64,000 nucleotides of DNA from JABWBD01 sp040768665 (lineage in GTDB: Bacteria; Planctomycetota; Planctomycetia; Pirellulales; Thermoguttaceae), in assembly GCA_040768665.1 (NCBI GenBank), contig JAXGMN010000038.1, forward strand, positions 62,001-126,000. Direction: 5' to 3'. A program made the position numbers and the translations under genes. Below the pieces are notes generated by a model. That model searched no databases. It saw only the letters and a program-made list of their open reading frames with translations, and was not told where the DNA came from. Within the stretch, counting starts at the first letter, position 1; every line of letters starts with the position of its first letter. Positions 8,485-17,291 of this stretch are shown one piece after another.

Positions 8485-9726
8485 ATGCTCGCCGCAACCA
8501 TCCTCGCCCTCGTGAAAATCGCCCTGGTCATCGGCGGTCTGATGACGGCGGCGGCCTATTTTGTGCTGCTGGAGCGCCGCATGGCCGCCTGGATCCAGGA
8601 CCGCCGCGGACCAAACCGGGTCGGCATTCCTTTAACCAAAATCCGTCTGTTCGGCCTGGGCCAGCCGCTGGCCGACGGCGTGAAGTTCATCTTCAAAGAA
8701 GAGTTCACCCCGGCCCACGTCGATAAGCTTCTCTATTTCCTCGGCCCCGTCGTAATCTTCGTCGCCGCGATTGCCGCGTTTGCCGTAATCCCCTTCGGCA
8801 GCACGTTGCCCGAACTCGGCATCGAGAGCCTGCAAGAGCCGATCCACCTCGTTGTCGCCCCCGGTGTCGACGTGGGGCTCCTCTATATCTTCGCCGTCAA
8901 CAGCCTTGCCGTGTACGGGTTGATCCTGGGAAGCTGGGCGAGCAACGACAAGTATTCCTTCCTCGGCGGCATGCGGAGCGGTGCCCAGTTGATCTCCTAC
9001 GAGATCCCGCTCGGGCTGGGGATTGTCGGCGTGGTTTTCATGGCTGGGTCGCTCCAGCTCGAAACGATCGTCGCCGAGCAGGCCCGCACCGGCGCGTGGA
9101 ACGTCTTCGTCCAGCCGTTGGGCTTTCTCGTCTTTTTCGTGGCGGCGTTCGCCGAGGCCGCACGTTTGCCATTCGACCTGCCGGAGGCCGAGCAGGAGCT
9201 CGTCGGCGGCTACCACACCGAATACTCGGGCATCAAGCTGATGATGTACCTGGTTGCCGAATTTCTCCACATGATCACGGCGAGCTTCCTGATCGTGATC
9301 CTCTTTTTCGGCGGCTGGCACTTCTGGGGCCTGACCGGCTCGGGCGAGGAGGTCACCTGGCCCGTCGCGATCCTGCGTGTGATCGTGCTGCTGACGAAGG
9401 TGATGCTCGTTATTCTGTTCTTCATGTTGGCCCGATGGAGTTGGCCGCGTTTTCGTTTCGATCAACTGATGGATCTCGCGTGGAAAGTGATGGTGCCGCT
9501 GGGGCTGGTGAACGTGCTGGTGGTGGCCCTCTGGCTCGAGTACGGCACACGAGTCGTCGAAGCCCTCGCTCTGCCCGGCGGCGTGGTAATGGCAATCGTC
9601 GGTTGGGCGGTGCTCGTCGCAACCTGGCTGGTCCTCATCTGGGCCGCCCCGTCGACGACCGACAACCGTCCCCGATTCGGCCCCGCCTACGCGCGAGAGG
9701 AACTGGAGGAAAGGCCGGCGCGATGA
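8485..9726 (+). CDS. nuoH: NADH-quinone oxidoreductase subunit H
   Basis: NuoH is the membrane subunit that joins the two arms of complex I and forms the quinone channel. It shows about eight or nine hydrophobic helices. Signatures include LLERRMAAWIQDRRGPNRVG (residues about 29-48), GLGQPLADGVKFIFKEEF, and the acidic FAEAARLPFDLPEAEQELVGGYHTEY loop, cited here in pieces of one motif. It has 413 residues. The ATG at 8485 was chosen because the alternative at 8440 lies inside the long inverted repeat. The stop overlaps the start of nuoI (GATGA). Confidence 0.95.
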   Translation: MLAATILALVKIALVIGGLMTAAAYFVLLERRMAAWIQDRRGPNRVGIPLTKIRLFGLGQPLADGVKFIFKEEFTPAHVDKLLYFLGPVVIFVAAIAAFAVIPFGSTLPELGIESLQEPIHLVVAPGVDVGLLYIFAVNSLAVYGLILGSWASNDKYSFLGGMRSGAQLISYEIPLGLGIVGVVFMAGSLQLETIVAEQARTGAWNVFVQPLGFLVFFVAAFAEAARLPFDLPEAEQELVGGYHTEYSGIKLMMYLVAEFLHMITASFLIVILFFGGWHFWGLTGSGEEVTWPVAILRVIVLLTKVMLVILFFMLARWSWPRFRFDQLMDLAWKVMVPLGLVNVLVVALWLEYGTRVVEALALPGGVVMAIVGWAVLVATWLVLIWAAPSTTDNRPRFGPAYAREELEERPAR

Positions 9727-10355
9727 GACCTGACAACACAGACATTCAGTGGGTCGAAGAACCCGATCTTGGACCGGCAGGCAAGACCTACCTGCCGCTG
9801 TTTGTCCAGGGGATGACCACGACCATCAAACACCTGCTCAGTCCCAAGATGACGGTCGAATTCCCTGAAGAGCGGCACAAGACGGCCGATCCGATCCTCT
9901 ATCGGGGCGTCCACCGCCTGAACCGCGACGAACAGGGGCGGGTGAAGTGCGTGGCCTGCTTCCTCTGCGCCACCGCCTGCCCGGCCCACTGCATCGACAT
10001 CGTCGCCGCCGAGAGCCCCTGGCCCGATCGTGAAAAATATCCGGCGAGCTTCACGATCGACGAGCTGCGGTGTATCTTCTGCGGCGTGTGCGAAGAGGCC
10101 TGCCCCGTCGATGCCATCGAACTGACCAGCCTGTTCGATCTGTCGGGCAAGAGCCGCGAGGAAATGGTCTTCGACAAGGAAAAACTGCTGAGCGTCTACG
10201 ACCGCACCAAGGACACCGAGCCCATGCGTTCCGTCCGCATGGCCGCCGAGGGTGAGCCGGTCGGAGGCGAAAGGCCCGCCGTTCTGCCGGAGACGGAAGG
10301 CCCGCCGGGATTGACCACCGAAGAGAGTTCCGTTGAACCGGGGGAAAGATCGTGA
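9723..10355 (+). CDS. nuoI: NADH-quinone oxidoreductase subunit I (N6a/N6b)
   Basis: NuoI carries the two [4Fe-4S] clusters N6a and N6b that feed N2. Both ferredoxin motifs are intact: C76-x2-C79-x2-C82-x3-C86-P and C117-x2-C120-x2-C123-x3-C127-P. The protein has 210 residues. The last 45 or so are Glu/Pro/Gly-rich and not part of the fold. The start overlaps the nuoH stop by 4 bases, and the stop overlaps the GTG start of nuoJ. Confidence 0.96.
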   Translation: MRPDNTDIQWVEEPDLGPAGKTYLPLFVQGMTTTIKHLLSPKMTVEFPEERHKTADPILYRGVHRLNRDEQGRVKCVACFLCATACPAHCIDIVAAESPWPDREKYPASFTIDELRCIFCGVCEEACPVDAIELTSLFDLSGKSREEMVFDKEKLLSVYDRTKDTEPMRSVRMAAEGEPVGGERPAVLPETEGPPGLTTEESSVEPGERS

Positions 10356-11176
10356 ACGCCTCGCAATGGATCCTCGTCGCCGCGACCCTCCTGGGCGCGA
10401 TGGCCATGTGGCTGCTGCTGCCGCGGGTGCGCGCCCGAGGCTGGCCGCTGGGAATCGTCATCGGCGCGATCAGCCTCGGACTGCTGGCCTCGCAGGTCCC
10501 CCGCATCGGCCGCTGGGGCGCCGACAGCGTCTTCCTGATCCTCGCCGCCATCACCGTGATCGCTGCCGTGGCAACGGTCACGCTCCGCAATCCCATCTAT
10601 TGCGCAATCTGGTTCGGGCTATCGCTTTTGGGCACCGCCGGGCTCTTCCTGTTTCAGGGCTCGGCCTTTCTCGCCGTGGCCACGGTGATCGTCTACGCCG
10701 GCGCGATCCTCGTCACGTTTCTCTTCCTGATCATGCTCGCCGATCCGCAGGGAGGGGCGTACTACGACCGTGTCGGTTGGGAAACGTCGCTCTCGGCGTT
10801 CACCGGTGCGGTGATCGTCGGCGTCCTTTCAATGACGATGATCGGTGTGCTGACCAATCCTTCCCCGCAGTTCCTCGCAGCCGGCTCCACCGAAGCCGAA
10901 CTTGCCGCAGGCGTTCTCACCGAATATCCGATCGCCCTGTTGGGAACCGAGCTCTTCGGCCGCCACCTCATCGCCGTCGAAGTCGCCGGCACGCTCCTGC
11001 TGGCCGCGCTGGTCGGCGCTGCCGCCATCGTCGCCCAGGGACGTAGCAAGAAGCCCCCGGAAGTCGCCGGTCCGACCGACAAAGCCGCCGCCACGCAGAC
11101 CGCCCACGGCGCTTCGTCCGACGGCGAACAGACCTCCCTCACGCGAACCCAAGCCCCGGCGGAACAAAGCCGATGA
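10352..11176 (+). CDS. nuoJ: NADH-quinone oxidoreductase subunit J
   Basis: NuoJ is a five-helix membrane subunit of the proton-pumping arm. The family core is seen at residues about 72-135: LRNPIYCAIWFGLSLLG, then FLAVATVIVYAGAILVTFLFLIML. It has 274 residues with a polar tail of about 45 residues that is poorly conserved. The start is the GTG at 10352, overlapping the nuoI stop. The stop overlaps the nuoK start as ATGA. An extra N-terminal hydrophobic segment (residues 5-60) precedes the usual start of the family. Confidence 0.92.
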   Translation: MNASQWILVAATLLGAMAMWLLLPRVRARGWPLGIVIGAISLGLLASQVPRIGRWGADSVFLILAAITVIAAVATVTLRNPIYCAIWFGLSLLGTAGLFLFQGSAFLAVATVIVYAGAILVTFLFLIMLADPQGGAYYDRVGWETSLSAFTGAVIVGVLSMTMIGVLTNPSPQFLAAGSTEAELAAGVLTEYPIALLGTELFGRHLIAVEVAGTLLLAALVGAAAIVAQGRSKKPPEVAGPTDKAAATQTAHGASSDGEQTSLTRTQAPAEQSR

Positions 11177-11625
11177 TCGTCTACGAACTTAATCTGCTCA
11201 CGAATTTTCTGATCGTCGGAGCCCTGCTCTTCGGGATCGGCCTGATCGGCTTCTTGAGCCGGCGGAACATGATCATCATGTTCCTTTCGGCCGAGATGAT
11301 GCTGCAAGGCGTTTCCGTCAGCCTGGTCGCCTGGGGACGCTACTTCAACGATCTCGACGGGCAAATCCTCGTGATCTTCATCATCACCGTCGCCGCCTGC
11401 GAGGCCGCGCTCGCTCTGGCATTGATCCTCATGCTCTTCCAGCGCCGCGGAAACCTCGACATCGCACTCTGGCACGACCTCCGCGAGTCGAACGTTCCCC
11501 CATACGTCGATCGCGAACTGCCGGAAATGCCTCCCTACGAGTCGGGGCCGTGGCCCACGCTGACCCCCGCCGGCCGCCAGCCGGAACTCCCGCGGCGAGA
11601 TACGGACTACCGCAGCCATGTTTAG
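11173..11625 (+). CDS. nuoK: NADH-quinone oxidoreductase subunit K with C-terminal extension
   Basis: NuoK is a three-helix proton-channel subunit. The two conserved membrane glutamates are present at E41 (FLSAEMMLQG) and E77 (AACEAALALAL). The core ends near residue 100, as in other bacteria. A soluble Pro/Arg-rich tail of about 50 residues follows, for 150 residues in total. It overlaps nuoJ by 4 bases and nuoL by 8, so the tail is partly fixed by the overlap with nuoL. Confidence 0.94.
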   Translation: MIVYELNLLTNFLIVGALLFGIGLIGFLSRRNMIIMFLSAEMMLQGVSVSLVAWGRYFNDLDGQILVIFIITVAACEAALALALILMLFQRRGNLDIALWHDLRESNVPPYVDRELPEMPPYESGPWPTLTPAGRQPELPRRDTDYRSHV

Positions 11626-13693
11626 CATCCCAACGTTGCTCGTTCTCGTTCCCTCGCTGCCGCTGTTGGCAACGCTCGTCACCGCTGCGCTCGGCAAGAA
11701 GGTGCTCCGCGAGCAAAGCCATTGGCCGGCGGTCGTCGGGATCGCACTCTCGCTGCTGGCCTCGCTTGTGCTCCTCTTCCAGGTCCGGGGAGCCGTCGGC
11801 CGGCCCGAGCAGGGCCAGATCGGCTACGAGCAGGTCGTCCATCTCTGGACCTGGGCCAATGTCGAGGGCGCGTACGATTTCCACGCCGCCGAGCTGGGCC
11901 CCTCGCTGCAGCCTCCACAGTTCGCCGCGCTCGATTTCTCGGTCGAAGTCGCCCTGCGAGCCGACCCGCTCACGGCCGTCATGCTCGTCACCGTCACCCT
12001 CGTCTCGCTGCTGGTCGCCGTCTACTCGATCGGCTACATGCACCATGACCCCGGCTACTGGCGGTTCTTCACCTACATCGCCCTGTTCGTCTTCTCGATG
12101 ACCATGCTGGTGTCGGTGAGCAACTTCCTCATGCTCTATGTCTTCTGGGAGGCGGTCGGTCTGTGCAGCTATTTGCTCATTGGGTTCTGGTTTCAGAAGC
12201 CCGAAGCGGCTTCCGCCGGCAAGAAGGCATTCCTCGTCAACCGCATCGGCGATTTCGGCTTCGCCCTGGGTGTGTTCCTCATCTGGACCACCTACGGCAC
12301 ACTCAATTTCCACGACACGGTCGGCGATACCGGCCTGACCACCATCGGCGTGCTCGGGCAAACCCGCCTGGCCGATCCGGAGCTCTACGCAGGCGGTGTC
12401 GTCGCCACGGTCATCTGTCTTCTGCTGCTGTTCGGGGCCTGTGGCAAAAGCGCACAGTTCCCGCTCCACGTCTGGCTCCCCGACGCCATGGAAGGCCCCA
12501 CGCCCGTCAGCGCCCTGATCCATGCGGCCACGATGGTCACCGCCGGTATCTACATGATCGCCCGCTGCTCGCCGCTGTTCCACGCCTCGGGCGAGGCGTT
12601 CCAGGCCGTGGCGATCGTCGGCGGCTTCACGGCCCTGTTGGCCTCGGCCATCGCCATCACCCAGACCGATCTCAAGCGGATCCTCGCCTACTCCACGATC
12701 AGCCAGCTCGGCTACATGTTTCTCGGCCTCGGGGCGGGCACGCTCCTGGGGATCACCGCGGGCATGTTCCACCTGTTCACCCACGCCTTCTTCAAGGCCC
12801 TGTTGTTCCTCGCCGCCGGAAGCGTCATGCACGCCATGGGCGGGGTGATCGATATCCGCCGCTTCGGCGGCCTCCGCCACCGCATGCCGACCACCCACTG
12901 GACCTTCCTGGTCGGCTGTCTTGCCCTGGCGGCGTTTCCCGGCTTCTCCGGATTCTTCAGCAAGGACGAGATTCTTCTCGCGCTGCATGAGAACTCGCTC
13001 CACGGCCCCTCGCCCACGCTCTACACCGTGCTCTACTTCGCGGCCTCGTTCACCGCGTTGCTCACCGCGTTCTACACTTTCCGCGCATTCATCCTCACAT
13101 TCTACGGCCCCGAGCGGATCCCGCACGAAGCCGGCGACCACGCCCACGAATCGCCCAATGTCATGACCGTGCCGCTGGTCATCCTGGCGATCTTTGCCGC
13201 TCTTGTCGGCGTGTGGTTCTTCATCACGCACGGGTTCGGCGAGTTCCTCGAGCACACTCCGTCGCTCGCCTACCCGGGCATGCACACCGGCGCGGCGGCC
13301 GAAATGGCCGGGGGCCATCTCGAAGTGATGCTGCTCAGCGCGGTGATCAGCTTCGCCGGGATCGGCCTGGCATGGCTGCTCTACGCGGCATGGCCGAACG
13401 TCGTCGACCGCCTTACTGCGGCGATGGACGCGGTCGCGCTCTACCGCCTCTCATTCGGAAAATTCTACATCGACCAGGCCTACAACATCCTCGTCGTCTG
13501 GCCGCTCACCGGTGTCGCGTGGGCGAGCTACTGGTTCGACCGCCACGTGATCGATGGCCTGGTCGACTTCATCGGTCTGGTGCCGCGGGGCGCCGGGGCC
13601 ATGCTCCGCTCGTTGCAGTCGGGCATGGTGCAGTTCTACGCCCTGGCAATGGTGCTGGGGATGCTGGTCTTGATCGTGGCCTTACTTGTTTAA
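11618..13693 (+). CDS. nuoL: NADH-quinone oxidoreductase subunit L
   Basis: NuoL is the distal antiporter-like proton-pumping subunit with the long lateral helix. Visible landmarks are the conserved WEAVGLCSYLLIGFW segment (about residue 177), the KKAFLVNRIGDFGF loop, GKSAQFPLHVWLPDAMEGPTPVSALIHAATMV and the DLKRILAYSTISQLGYMF stretch of the ND5/ND2/ND4 fold. The length of 691 residues fits the family. The C-terminal helix before residue 691 is present. Six bases separate it from the nuoM-nuoN ORF. Confidence 0.96.
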   Translation: MFSIPTLLVLVPSLPLLATLVTAALGKKVLREQSHWPAVVGIALSLLASLVLLFQVRGAVGRPEQGQIGYEQVVHLWTWANVEGAYDFHAAELGPSLQPPQFAALDFSVEVALRADPLTAVMLVTVTLVSLLVAVYSIGYMHHDPGYWRFFTYIALFVFSMTMLVSVSNFLMLYVFWEAVGLCSYLLIGFWFQKPEAASAGKKAFLVNRIGDFGFALGVFLIWTTYGTLNFHDTVGDTGLTTIGVLGQTRLADPELYAGGVVATVICLLLLFGACGKSAQFPLHVWLPDAMEGPTPVSALIHAATMVTAGIYMIARCSPLFHASGEAFQAVAIVGGFTALLASAIAITQTDLKRILAYSTISQLGYMFLGLGAGTLLGITAGMFHLFTHAFFKALLFLAAGSVMHAMGGVIDIRRFGGLRHRMPTTHWTFLVGCLALAAFPGFSGFFSKDEILLALHENSLHGPSPTLYTVLYFAASFTALLTAFYTFRAFILTFYGPERIPHEAGDHAHESPNVMTVPLVILAIFAALVGVWFFITHGFGEFLEHTPSLAYPGMHTGAAAEMAGGHLEVMLLSAVISFAGIGLAWLLYAAWPNVVDRLTAAMDAVALYRLSFGKFYIDQAYNILVVWPLTGVAWASYWFDRHVIDGLVDFIGLVPRGAGAMLRSLQSGMVQFYALAMVLGMLVLIVALLV

Positions 13694-13699
13694 AGCACC

Positions 13700-16600
13700 A
13701 TGGCAAGTCTACAACCCAACCTGCTCCTGGCCACTCTTGTCCTGCCGTTGGTCGGCATCCTTCTGGCCGGCCCGGACCGCGCCAGGGCCCGCCAGAGCGC
13801 CCTGATCACAACCACGATCACCTTTCTCCTTGCCGCGATCCTGGTGCTCCAGTATCCACCCGGAGCGGAAGCCTTCGCCCTGGTCGAGGGGGCATGGCTG
13901 GGCTGGACCGACGGGCCGGTCGACATCCATTTCAGCATCGCCCTGGACGGGCTCAGCCTCTGGCTCTACGGTCTCACCACCCTGTTGATGATCGTCGCCG
14001 TGCTGGTGAGCTGGGAAGCGGTCGGCGACCACGCCGCGTCGTACTACCGGCTTCTGCTCTTGCTGGAGACCGGCATGCTGGGCGTCTTCGTCGCCCGCGA
14101 TATTATCCTGTTCTACGTCTTCTTCGAGTTCACCCTCATCCCGCTTTTCTTCCTGATCGGCATCTGGGGGAGCGAGCAACGCCGCCACGCCGCCGTGAAG
14201 TTTTTCCTCTTCACGCTGGCCGGCAGCCTGCTGACCTTCCTCGGTCTTCTGGCAATCGTCCTCTGGAGCTACTACGACTCGCCGCTGGGGCGAATGACGT
14301 TTTCGATTCCCCAGCTCACTGCCAACCTTGCCGAGAACCCGATGCCGTTCGGCCTCCAACTGGCGGTCTTCCTGGCGCTGTTCGTCGGTTTTGCGATCAA
14401 GGTGCCGCTCTTCCCGTTGCACACCTGGCTGCCGCTGGCCCATGTCCAGGCACCGACCGCCGGCAGCGTGATCCTCGCCGGCGTGCTCTTGAAGATCGGA
14501 ACCTACGGCTTCGTGCGTTTCAACCTGCCGATGCTCCCCGAGGCGACCGTCTGGTGCATGCCCTGGATCCTCTGGCTTTCGGTGATCGGCATCATCTACG
14601 GCGCCCTGGTCGCCCTGGCCCAGGAAGACATGAAACGCCTGATCGCCTATTCCAGCGTCAGCCATCTCGGGTTCTGCATGCTCGGTGTTTTCGCCCTCAA
14701 TCGCCTCGGCGTGCAGGGTGGCGTGTTGCAAATGATCAACCACGGGCTGTCGACCGGCGGGCTGTTCGCCCTGGTCGGCATGCTCTACGAACGCTACCAC
14801 ACCCGCCAGATCCGCGACTACGGCGGCATCGCCCGGCGCCTGCCGATCCTCGCCTTCTTCATGCTCGTCATGACCCTCGCCAGCATCGGCCTGCCGGGCC
14901 TCAACGGCTTCGCGGGAGAGTTTCTCCTCTTGCTCGGCATGTTCCAACGCGCATGGACGGAAGCGCCCCCGGCATGGGCCGTCCACTTCCGCGTCATCGC
15001 CGTCCTGGCACTGACCGGCGTCATTCTCGGAGCTTGGTACATGCTCAATCTTGTCCAGCGAGTCTTCTTCGGCCCGCTCCGCGAACCCGCGCTCGACAAT
15101 CACCACGACCACGCCCCCGTCCGCGATCTCACCTTCCGCGAGATCATGGCCCTCAGTCCGCTCGTTGTCTTCATCGTCTGGATCGGTATCCAACCCTCAT
15201 TCTTCCTCGAGCGGATGACCCCTACCCTCGACCGCATCACCCTCGGATCCGAGCAAGCCCTCCAGGCCGGCATCGCCCAACACGACGCCGCCTCCCAACG
15301 CCGCCACTCGCCCGGACCCCAGCGTGCTCGTCCCGCTGGTGAACAAGGTTCATTCGCTACAGACACAACCTCCAACTCCCCCGACCCCCGCGCGCTCGAC
15401 ACGCGGGTGAAGCAGGTTTCACCACCTACGGAACCACCCGAGAGCCGTCAAATCTCATTCACCGTCCGCGCAAACCAGACCGGTTCTGCTTCCTCCTGCC
15501 TTCCGCTAGCCTCTCAACCTCATTCACCGTCCGCGCATCTCGTCCGTCTTGCCAGCTACGAAAACGAACCGAGCACCACCCCGTCTCTCCCACCGCCGCC
15601 TCCCCACCCCGTCAACTACCTACCGCTGCTCACCCCCGAGATCATCCTCGTATCCGTCGCGGTCCTGATCTACGTTGCCGGCGCCTTCTTCGAAACCGCA
15701 AAGCGACTCTGGAGCTGGATCGCATTGGCCGGGATCTTCGCGGCCGCGCTGGCGCTCTGGTCGATATCCGGCCAACCGCTAACCACTCCCTCCGTGCAAA
15801 TCGACGCCCTCTCCTGCCACATCCGCTGGCTCACTCTCGGCGTGGCGGCCCTGCTCGTTCTGCTAACCTCCCGCCCGCTTACCGCGCCCGGAACACCCGA
15901 ATACGTCGCCTCGCTTCTTCTGCTGATCGCCGGCACGATGCTGATCTCCTGGGCGGGCAACCTGATTCTGCTGTTCGTCGGCCTCGAATTGGTCTCCATC
16001 CCGACCTACATCCTTCTTTACCTCGGCCGTCGCGACGTAATGTCCCGCGAGGCGACGGCCAAGTACTTCTTCCTCAGCATCCTCGCGTCGGCCTTGTTGC
16101 TCTACGGGTTCACTTTCTTCTACGGCGTCACAGGCTCGATGGACATCCGTTTTGTCCGCGAAGCCGCCGCCGGCGCCGTCGCTTTGGCGGAAGATACATC
16201 CATGACGGCCTCGCTCGCCGTCGGGCCGTTGGCGGGCATCGCCCTGGTTCTGATCTTCGCCGGTCTGGGGTTCCGCATCACTGCCGTTCCCTTTCATTTC
16301 TATGCACCGGACGTCTACCAGGGCACCACGCACGGCAACGCCGGCCTCTTGTCGATCATTCCCAAGATCGCCGGGCTGATCGCCATCGTCCGCCTGATGA
16401 CCATGCTCCTCGAGGTGCCGGACCTTCAGCCCTACGCGTGGCGAGTCGCCCTGGCACTGTCGATCGTGACCATGACCTTGGGCAACTTCATGGCCCTCTG
16501 GCAGGATAATGTTCGGCGGCTCATGGCCTATTCCTCGATCGCCCACGCCGGCTACCTGCTCATCCCGCTGGCCGTCTTTCTCGCGCCGGGCCCCGGCGTC

Positions 16601-17278
16601 CCGGCCGCCTGGGACGGCATCGGAGCGCTGCTGCTCTACCTGTTGGTCTACGCCGTGGCCACCATCGGCATGTTCGCCGCCCTTGCGGCCCTCGGCCACG
16701 AAGACACTCAGATCGACGGCGTCGACGAGTTGGCCGGACTCGCCTGGACCGGCGGCACGGTCCGCCCTCTGATGGCCTGGTGCATCGCGGCCTTCATGTT
16801 CAGCCTGGCCGGCATTCCGCCCCTGGCCGGATTTTGGGGCAAGCTGGCGATCTTCTCCAGCGCCTTGGGCGCCGGCGGAGAAGCGAGCGGCCTGCGCGGA
16901 TGGTTCATCGCCCTGGCGGTGATCGGCGTGCTCAACGCCGCCGTGGCAGCCGCCTACTACCTGCGGATCATCGGCGTGATGTTCTTCCGTCTCCCGCTGG
17001 CCACCCCCGGCGTCAAGCGCGGCGCCGGCGGAGCCGGCCTTGCCGCCGTCCTCTGCGGGCTATTGGTCCTCGTAATCGGCGTCGGCCCGGGCCTCTGGAT
17101 CCGAAACGCCAACCAGGCCAGCCCCCGATTTAAGGCGGAAGGCGGAAGCCGCAACGTGGAAGCAAGGGTGACGAACGCGGAAGCAAACGGGAAAAATGCA
17201 CTGTCTTACCTTCCCCCTTCCGCCTTCCTTCCACCTTCCTCTTTCCCCCTTTCCGCCTTCGTCCACGGTTCCGATTGA
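13700..17278 (+). CDS. nuoMN: Fused NADH-quinone oxidoreductase subunits M and N
   Basis: One uninterrupted frame of 1192 codons encodes both remaining antiporter-like subunits. Residues about 1-523 are NuoM (the VFFEFTLIPLFFLIGIWG segment, VPLFPLHTWLPLAHVQAPTAGS, and DMKRLIAYSSVSHLGFC). Residues 524-638 are a hydrophilic Pro/Ser/Thr-rich linker. Residues 639-1140 are NuoN (NLILLFVGLELVSIPTYILL, ITAVPFHFYAPDVYQGTTH, DNVRRLMAYSSIAHAGYLL). No in-frame ATG occurs between the two halves; one in-frame GTG at 15407 has no Shine-Dalgarno. The linker contains intergenic-type repeats, as does the 50-residue tail. The product could be one long membrane protein or be cut after synthesis. Confidence 0.93.
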   Translation: MASLQPNLLLATLVLPLVGILLAGPDRARARQSALITTTITFLLAAILVLQYPPGAEAFALVEGAWLGWTDGPVDIHFSIALDGLSLWLYGLTTLLMIVAVLVSWEAVGDHAASYYRLLLLLETGMLGVFVARDIILFYVFFEFTLIPLFFLIGIWGSEQRRHAAVKFFLFTLAGSLLTFLGLLAIVLWSYYDSPLGRMTFSIPQLTANLAENPMPFGLQLAVFLALFVGFAIKVPLFPLHTWLPLAHVQAPTAGSVILAGVLLKIGTYGFVRFNLPMLPEATVWCMPWILWLSVIGIIYGALVALAQEDMKRLIAYSSVSHLGFCMLGVFALNRLGVQGGVLQMINHGLSTGGLFALVGMLYERYHTRQIRDYGGIARRLPILAFFMLVMTLASIGLPGLNGFAGEFLLLLGMFQRAWTEAPPAWAVHFRVIAVLALTGVILGAWYMLNLVQRVFFGPLREPALDNHHDHAPVRDLTFREIMALSPLVVFIVWIGIQPSFFLERMTPTLDRITLGSEQALQAGIAQHDAASQRRHSPGPQRARPAGEQGSFATDTTSNSPDPRALDTRVKQVSPPTEPPESRQISFTVRANQTGSASSCLPLASQPHSPSAHLVRLASYENEPSTTPSLPPPPPHPVNYLPLLTPEIILVSVAVLIYVAGAFFETAKRLWSWIALAGIFAAALALWSISGQPLTTPSVQIDALSCHIRWLTLGVAALLVLLTSRPLTAPGTPEYVASLLLLIAGTMLISWAGNLILLFVGLELVSIPTYILLYLGRRDVMSREATAKYFFLSILASALLLYGFTFFYGVTGSMDIRFVREAAAGAVALAEDTSMTASLAVGPLAGIALVLIFAGLGFRITAVPFHFYAPDVYQGTTHGNAGLLSIIPKIAGLIAIVRLMTMLLEVPDLQPYAWRVALALSIVTMTLGNFMALWQDNVRRLMAYSSIAHAGYLLIPLAVFLAPGPGVPAAWDGIGALLLYLLVYAVATIGMFAALAALGHEDTQIDGVDELAGLAWTGGTVRPLMAWCIAAFMFSLAGIPPLAGFWGKLAIFSSALGAGGEASGLRGWFIALAVIGVLNAAVAAAYYLRIIGVMFFRLPLATPGVKRGAGGAGLAAVLCGLLVLVIGVGPGLWIRNANQASPRFKAEGGSRNVEARVTNAEANGKNALSYLPPSAFLPPSSFPLSAFVHGSD
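15330..15540. repeat. Intergenic-type repeats inside the nuoM-nuoN linker
   Basis: The DNA for the linker repeats CATTCACCGTCCGCGCA twice (near 15459 and 15520). It also carries GGTGAACAAGGTTCATTC (near 15340) and a GTGAAGCAGGTTTCAC palindrome (near 15407). These match in style the CAGGTGAATGAGGTT units between nuoF and nuoG. The linker therefore looks like a repeat element that stayed open in one frame. Confidence 0.6.
17130..17265. repeat. Purine/pyrimidine inverted repeat at the nuoN end
   Basis: A purine-rich left half with GGCGGAAGGCGGAAG units (from 17133) is followed by a pyrimidine-rich right half with CCTTCCGCCTTCCTTCC-like units (to about 17262). Together they form an imperfect inverted repeat. 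It encodes the non-conserved last 45 residues of the nuoMN ORF and runs up to the next gene. Confidence 0.6.
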
Positions 17279-17291
17279 TGGTTGTGCCCCC

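Noticed and set aside
11429..13318. 629-codon minus-strand ORF opposite nuoL
   Set aside because: It lies fully opposite nuoL, is very acidic and repetitive, and has no domain.
13213..15342. Large + strand ORF of 709 codons overlapping nuoL and nuoM
   Set aside because: It is Arg/Pro/His-rich antisense-of-frame noise typical of high-GC DNA and overlaps two clear nuo genes.
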